DNA of 23,068 nt from assembly GCA_015499995.1 (NCBI GenBank), contig JADNRV010000596.1:1-23068 (forward strand), read 5' to 3'. Within the stretch, counting starts at the first letter, position 1, and each line of letters begins with the position of its first letter. Below, one piece after another: positions 18,601-23,068 of this stretch. The translations under genes and the position numbers were made by a program. The notes beneath the pieces are model-generated. The model had not been told where the DNA came from and did no database searches. It saw only the letters and a list, made by a program, of their open reading frames with translations. This stretch comes from Flammula alnicola. Taxonomy: Eukaryota > Basidiomycota > Agaricomycetes > Agaricales > Strophariaceae.

Positions 18601-20794
18601 TCGGTATCGGCACGGAGTAGACGTGTCGCTCCGTGGACGGCTTGGCAGCTGTAAAGTATCTGTGGGTAAAGAAGGATCAGGATAGGTCGAGACTGGGTTG
18701 CATTGCGATTGGACGACTTTGTTAGACTTACACCAATCCTTTCTGCGCATCGACGCCTGCGATCCCGCCGGTCACTTCCCATTCGCCGGTTGTGAGGAAA
18801 CGAGGGGTGCCAGAGTTGGCGGGGTTGAAGAGCGCAATGTGGTTGTATCCGTCGGGCGTAGGCACGATGTCCAGGTATGCGTTAGTGCCCGCAAATGCTG
18901 TTAATGCCGCAGGAACTGGGTGTATGCTTTGTTCCTACATTCAAAGACGTGATATCAAAAGATTAGCAACTTCCCATGGAACAAAACGCAAGGAACTGGT
19001 TACGAACATGATCAATCCAGCCATTGTCGCCTTGTTCGCCGTTCTTGCCAAGCTTCCTCACGACCTTTCCTTGCGCTCTGGTCAGAGAATTGGCCTCGCT
19101 CAAGTCAAATAAGACGACATTCCCATCATCTGCATTCCTGTTCACCTCCTTCACTATCAGAGATGTGTTCCCAACCCATGCGACCTCTGCAATGATGCTA
19201 TTTTCAACAGGATGACGATTATCCCAGTCGAGGGTCAAGGTTTCTTCCTCGGCAGGGAGTCCTATGCTGGCATCTTCTTCCAAGAACCTGTCAAGGTCGA
19301 AGACATGTACTGACACCAGGGGGTTGTTATATCCAGGCTTGGGGTACTTCATCGTCACTTCCGTGGTGTATGGAATGACAGCATTGGAGTCTTCCGTGGG
19401 ATTGTAAATCGGGAACGAGAATTCTGGGACTGCAGTTTCGTCGAACGCGAGGAACGCGATCTTGGTCGAGTCCGGAGACCACCAGAGCGCATAGTTGGCT
19501 GAAAAGATCTCCTCTTCGTACACCCAGTCGGGTACACCGTGAAAGAGAGAGGCGTTGCCAGAAGAAGTAATGCGGATTGGGCTCGTGTTGGGTCTGCATG
19601 ACGTCAATGTAGATGAGTGGAGTTGACGGAGACGGAAAATACACGATCACGTACTCTGCAGAGGGAAGGACGTAGAGATCGTTGTCAGTCACGTACGCGA
19701 TGGCGTTTCCTGTCGGCGACCATGTAGCGTAGGCGGTTTTCGAGGGAGTAGAAGGGGGTATAATAGGGTATGTGGTTTTCTGTTTGATGTTGTGCACGTA
19801 GTAGTTACCGTAGCTCGACCAACGCCATTGCTGTGCACCAGATTATTAGTATTAGCTGGTCGCTGCATAAATTGTTGGGTGCATTACCTTTCTGTAGTCG
19901 GTCTTAACAAGAAGATATTTCATGTCGTCTGATAGTTTCCATCCTGATAGGGAAAGAGGATTTCCATGTTCCTGTGGTGAAGGTTGTTGGTCAGAATATT
20001 AAGTTAGAAACGCGGAGACATACATCTTTTACGTCTTGGTTCGCAATAAGATTTCTGGTGCTGTTAGATTTCAAGTCCACAAGTTTGATGTAGCCTCCTT
20101 CCGAGAGAGAAAAGACACCGTCGCCAGCTGAACGAGAAGAGACATCACTGCTCGTTTCCAACTATGCGGCATTCTCGGACTTACCTTCTGCGACCCAATT
20201 CAAGTCAGGTTGACGAGCCCAAAATGTACCGTTAAATATGTGATCCATAGTAATGCGTTTCTGGCCTGGGGTATGGTATGATGTTCCCGAATATGTGAAG
20301 CCAGCTATGACGCCAATGAGGGCAGACAGAGACACCAACGAAATGAGAATGATCGCAAGACGGCGAGTAGAGGCGTGTTTCTGCAGATGTAACCAAGATA
20401 ATTAGCATTCTGTTTTTTAAAAGACCTTGGAGGAATCCATTCAAAATAGAAGTCTCCTTCTCTACGTCTAGAGCTTCTTGAAAACACGAACCTTTTCAGT
20501 GTCAGTATTCCGACGCGGACTAAACTCTCCTCTCTCTGCTCCCCCCGGACTCGACGGCCCACTCTTGTTGACATTCAATAAGGTCAAGTTTTCCGCATCA
20601 TCGTCCGAGCTATGCCTAACAGCCGTCTCGTCCTCGTCATCCGAACTCGGGGGGTCGAACGGTCCGTCTCCGTAGTAAACTTTGGGCCTTGAAATCAACG
20701 GGTCTACCAAGTCGCGGCTCGTCTGCCTCATTTCTGTTGCGCCTGAAGGACCGGCGTCGTTGTCAGAATAGGGCTCGTCGCCTGGTAGATGCAT
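15672..20794 (-). CDS. DAP2: Type II membrane dipeptidyl aminopeptidase (S9B, DPP IV/Dap2/Ste13 family)
   Basis: Sixteen exons: 20794-20492, 20380-20185, 20127-20024, 19971-19888, 19830-19655, 19593-19008, 18934-18732, 18659-18442, 18308-18207, 18125-18050, 17442-17248, 16500-16446, 16336-16262, 16126-16102, 16045-15826, 15771-15672. Every junction keeps frame; product 905 aa. The enzyme cuts dipeptides off N-termini after Pro or Ala. An acidic cytosolic tail (1-101) precedes one membrane helix (109-129) and a lumenal beta-propeller. The double-Glu motif that holds the substrate N-terminus is at DWVYEEE (310-316). The hydrolase domain has [17 protein letters not shown], Ser767 in GWSYGG, Asp842 in HGSGDDNVH and His875 in DHSIN, so the catalytic triad is complete. 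Several N-glycosylation sequons are present. Whether it is the vacuolar (Dap2) or Golgi (Ste13) type cannot be told from sequence. The two introns around exon 11 are 607 and 747 bp. The start at 20794 is preceded by in-frame ATGs only in a weaker upstream stretch. Confidence 0.94.
16501..17247 (-). other. Very long intron (747 bp) of the dipeptidyl aminopeptidase gene
   Basis: The limits come from frame and family continuity: AAAK on one side, [18 protein letters not shown] on the other, which are adjacent in DPP IV proteins. Donor GTGGGT, acceptor TTTCAG, phase 2. The first 110 nt on the coding strand are almost pure pyrimidine, an unusual place for such a tract. I find no hidden coding exon, tRNA or clear snoRNA boxes inside. 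Confidence 0.8.
17443..18049 (-). other. Very long intron (607 bp) of the dipeptidyl aminopeptidase gene
   Basis: It lies between PVLFR-V and YGGPGSQ, which are adjacent in the family. Donor GTACGT, acceptor GCGTAG, phase 2. On the coding strand it contains TTCTCGACC twice and a short run of CCTGT/CCTAT units (plus strand 17641-17663). No coding content is recognised. Confidence 0.8.
17641..17663 (+). repeat. Short imperfect 5-bp tandem repeat (AGGAT/AGGAC)
   Basis: Four or five units of AGGAT, AGGAC or AGGAG follow each other inside the 607 bp intron. This is simple-sequence drift with no evident role. Confidence 0.6.
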
Positions 20795-21014
20795 GCTTGC
20801 CACGCGAATGTGAAAGAAAAGGGTGTTAATGCAAGTGTTTCTGATATGGCGTATATATACATTCAAACCCTAACCCGTGTCCATAGTACCGCACCGCACT
20901 GCCTCAACGCATTAAGTTCGACTTGCGTCCCGCCCTCATCGTTGCATTCGTTCCAAGTTCACCGTATGGAAATATTCTAGGCACTGGCTGCTGAAATCAC
21001 GCCTTTATACCACT
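20795..21014. promoter_or_regulatory. Divergent promoter region, dipeptidyl aminopeptidase / SYS1
   Basis: Only 220 bp separate the ATGs of the two divergent genes, so both core promoters and 5' UTRs must lie here. GTATATATAC at about 20850-20859 could act as a TATA-like element for either side. No further motif is assigned. Confidence 0.55.
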
Positions 21015-21839
21015 ATGGCGCCTAGCAAGACAACTATGTCCAACTGGGACCCCGTACTCCTTTTATCCCAGGTACTTAATTTCATCATGGATCGAGGCAG
21101 AGGCGCGTTAAAGTTGATACATTTTACAGATCTTTTCGATGCAAACATTACATTATTTAACCTTATCCGTAATTGTTCCACCACTACTGGCCACCTTTGC
21201 CGAATCTTCGTCACTTAATTATGAAGGAGGCGCAGCAAGTGTTGGTACGTTGGCATCCATTATTTGCGGTCATTGGGCTGACTCTGTCATTTAATAGGCA
21301 TGATAATGGACTGGCGACAGATGGCTGGGCGGCCAACTGTAATAGGGATGCCCATTGGAGAGAGGTGGTGGGCGTGGAGTGGCGGCAGGAAGGTCGGTTA
21401 CGGCCAGAAAGAGGATCAATGGGACGGAAGGATGGACCCGATGCGCGGCTGGATTATTGCTTTCTGTTGGGTAGTGGCGTGTTCTGCCGAGTGCGTTTCA
21501 TCTTGTTCAACTCTATTGCAATCTTTTGCTGATTTCCATGGACAAAACAGCATCTATTACCTTTACAAACTCATTCGCCGACCGCGGCTTATCCTCGATT
21601 TTGCTTTGACCCTCGTTTTCAACCATTTAGTCCTAACGACGTACTACTCTGCAGCCATTCCGACATCCTTGTTCTTCTGGCTTGTGCTTCTCGGCGGCGC
21701 TGTTCTGACTATCATAGTCGCCGAACAGCTATGCGTAAAGCGCGAGATGTCGGAAGGGCTCACTGTCTTGCCTGTTCGAGCAGAGGATCTACAGGTAGAA
21801 GAGATGGAGATGGGCGAGCTGTTACCCAGGACAGATTAG
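21015..21839 (+). CDS. SYS1: SYS1, Golgi integral membrane protein
   Basis: Four exons, 21015-21071, 21130-21244, 21298-21490 and 21551-21839 (stop TAG 21837-21839), give 217 aa with introns of 58, 53 and 60 bp. Sys1 is a four-helix Golgi membrane protein that recruits acetylated Arl3/ARFRP1, which in turn brings Arl1 and GRIP-domain golgins to the trans-Golgi. Recognisable landmarks: SNWDPVLLLSQIFSMQTLHY, GMIMDWRQMAGRPT, MDPMRGWIIAFCWVVACSAD, IYYLYKLIRRPRLILDF, LTLVFNHLVLTTYYSAAIPT, SLFFWLVLLGGA and AEQLCVKREM. Start at 21015 (MAPSKTTMSNWD); Met8 at 21036 is an alternative closer to the usual family start. The last intron is 60 bp with no in-frame stop, so retention would insert 20 residues rather than truncate. 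An acidic tail with MEMGELLPRTD ends the protein. Confidence 0.95.
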
Positions 21840-22437
21840 GTTTCAAGGGCATCAGACTATGTTTATGATTAGGCGAGAAATTCCCTCTTGTTATGTCCTA
21901 TTGCGACTACTTAATTCTATCCCATATAGGTAGAATTTTACGGATTCCTGAAGACATGTATTACTAGCTATGGACTAATCAATTCAAGAACATTATAAAA
22001 TCGACAACTTGCCCAGAGGCGGTGAAAGCCTGTCAACTCGCGTGAACTTAAAAAATTGTCGACTTCGACATTCTCACTGCCGACCTTTCATGTACATTGT
22101 TATAATTTATTTTGCCGCAACGAACGACCACACTTCAAGATTTCCAATGGATACTACAAGCAATGGCTGGGTCAAATGGTAGCCCCCATTTTTCTCCTGG
22201 CGAGTATACTTTGCCTATTCATCAAACAAAAAGCTCTCAAGATCTCACCTCTCAAGATCGCAAAGACCCTGCCCTTTAGTGATAGCTTGGTCTCCGTCCG
22301 ATTTAATCGTATCACGCGTTGATGTCCAAATTACGTAACACAATCTTTTTCCATCTCAACCTCAACCATCGATTGTATCTCACTCTGAATCGCGCCAGGA
22401 AAACCATCGAAGGTTCGCTATTCACGCGAAATATACA
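21840..22437. other. Intergenic region right of SYS1
   Basis: It holds the SYS1 3' UTR (AT-rich) and possibly the promoter of the uncertain gene to the right. Frames at 22056-22322 and 22319-22504 lack a proper ATG context or family motifs. Nothing else seen. Confidence 0.5.
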
Positions 22438-23015
22438 ATGGATCTATTGGGGAGAACAGCGACACGTACCTTGCTTACGATGTACACATTCTGTCCATCG
22501 ATGATGCTGATCAACACGCTGATCAACACGATCACCGTGACGCTGCCGTTGTAAGTTCGAGGGCGACATTCATCCTTCGCGCCTCAAACTGAGTAACATT
22601 TACTTTTCTTACAGACATCGGTGGCATGCTGTCATATATGCATTGGCTTTGGATTTACTTGCCCCTTTTTCTCTATTTCCTGTGGTTCATGCCGGCCTCG
22701 ACTTAGCGATCTCTGGCTAGCTTTGACTTCTAATCTCCGTCAACTTTCAAGTAACCTTTAACGCCCCATACCACCGTCGGATCTAGTGCTACGGAAAGAA
22801 TTACACGTATCTTGGACTGAAAGCAAGACACGATTGACCAGATCGCCATTTCTGCCGCCGGTCTTGCGGCGTGGTGTCTGACTGGAGCTCTTGTCACCCA
22901 TGTATTCAGTGGCGGAGATGCCGCCTCTGGCAGGAGGCCGAGCCTGCTTTCAGGCTTGAAAATTCTGCATCAGTTTCCCCTCATCTTGTGGCGGTGGCCA
23001 CTCAACACGCATTGA
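22438..23015 (+). pseudogene. Possible membrane-protein gene, broken or incompletely resolved
   Basis: An ATG in good context (TACAATGG) opens 22438-22550, which splices cleanly (GTAAGT donor, TTACAG acceptor) to 22615-22720. This gives 72 aa ending at TAG, with hydrophobic stretches LLTMYTFCPSMML and [18 protein letters not shown]. About 110 bp further on, 22830-23015 reads a third hydrophobic stretch (QIAISAAGLAAWCLTGALV) in an open frame. The two parts look like successive segments of one multi-pass membrane protein, but I cannot join them with a convincing intron, since an in-frame TGA precedes the last part. I do not recognise the family. It may be decayed, have an exon I missed, or be chance. 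Confidence 0.3.
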
Positions 23016-23068
23016 AGTCGTACCATGAAATACGTCTCCTTTCCGCGGCATTGCCCATGCGAGATGTC

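Noticed and set aside
1..23068. tRNA, rRNA, CRISPR, bacterial operon, insertion sequence or retrotransposon
   Set aside because: I found no B-box GGTTCGANTCC element with a matching acceptor stem, no regularly spaced repeats, no reverse transcriptase, integrase or transposase motifs and no terminal repeats; gene structure is that of a fungal nucleus.

Overview
The window looks like nuclear DNA of a filamentous basidiomycete, most likely an Agaricomycete. The reasons are intron-dense genes (42 introns inferred in seven genes, mostly 50-135 bp with GT..AG ends), tiny exons of 21-29 nt, gene-sized spacers, and proteins that read as fungal housekeeping orthologs. There is no bacterial-type operon, CRISPR array, tRNA, rRNA or recognisable intact transposon.

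Layout, left to right. At 58-971 (+) lie the last exons of STT3, the catalytic subunit of oligosaccharyltransferase; its 5' part is outside the window and the reading frame slips by one base in a run of five A. A 2.7 kb spacer follows, with only short repeats and G-runs. At 3645-4499 (+) is a small secreted, Ser/Thr-rich, probably GPI-anchored Kre9/Knh1-like wall protein. At 5931-8157 (-) is a 12-exon gene for a RanBP1-domain protein with FG-like repeats and an unexpected N-terminal hydrophobic segment. At 9088-10796 (+) is a 9-exon SLC25 mitochondrial carrier. A 2.3 kb spacer holds one weak candidate for a small secreted protein. At 13123-15457 (-) is an ETT1/Nro1-like translation-termination enhancer, directly downstream of a 16-exon type II membrane dipeptidyl aminopeptidase at 15672-20794 (-). 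The latter is split by two exceptionally long introns (607 and 747 bp) around one exon. At 21015-21839 (+) is SYS1, a Golgi membrane protein, divergent from the peptidase across a 220 bp shared promoter region. At the right edge is a poorly supported, perhaps broken, membrane-protein gene.

Several products act along the secretory pathway (STT3 in the ER, SYS1 in the Golgi, a Dap2/Ste13-type peptidase in the Golgi or vacuole, a GPI-type wall protein). This looks like coincidental synteny rather than a dedicated cluster. I found no convincing undescribed system. The most checkable oddities are the STT3 frame slip, the two long adjacent introns of the peptidase, the membrane-anchor-like start of the Ran-binding protein with its duplicated FG-like exon, the N-terminal extension of ETT1 and the low-complexity insert in the carrier. 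Exon boundaries were placed by hand from splice consensus, frame continuity and remembered family motifs; no alignment or transcript data were used.
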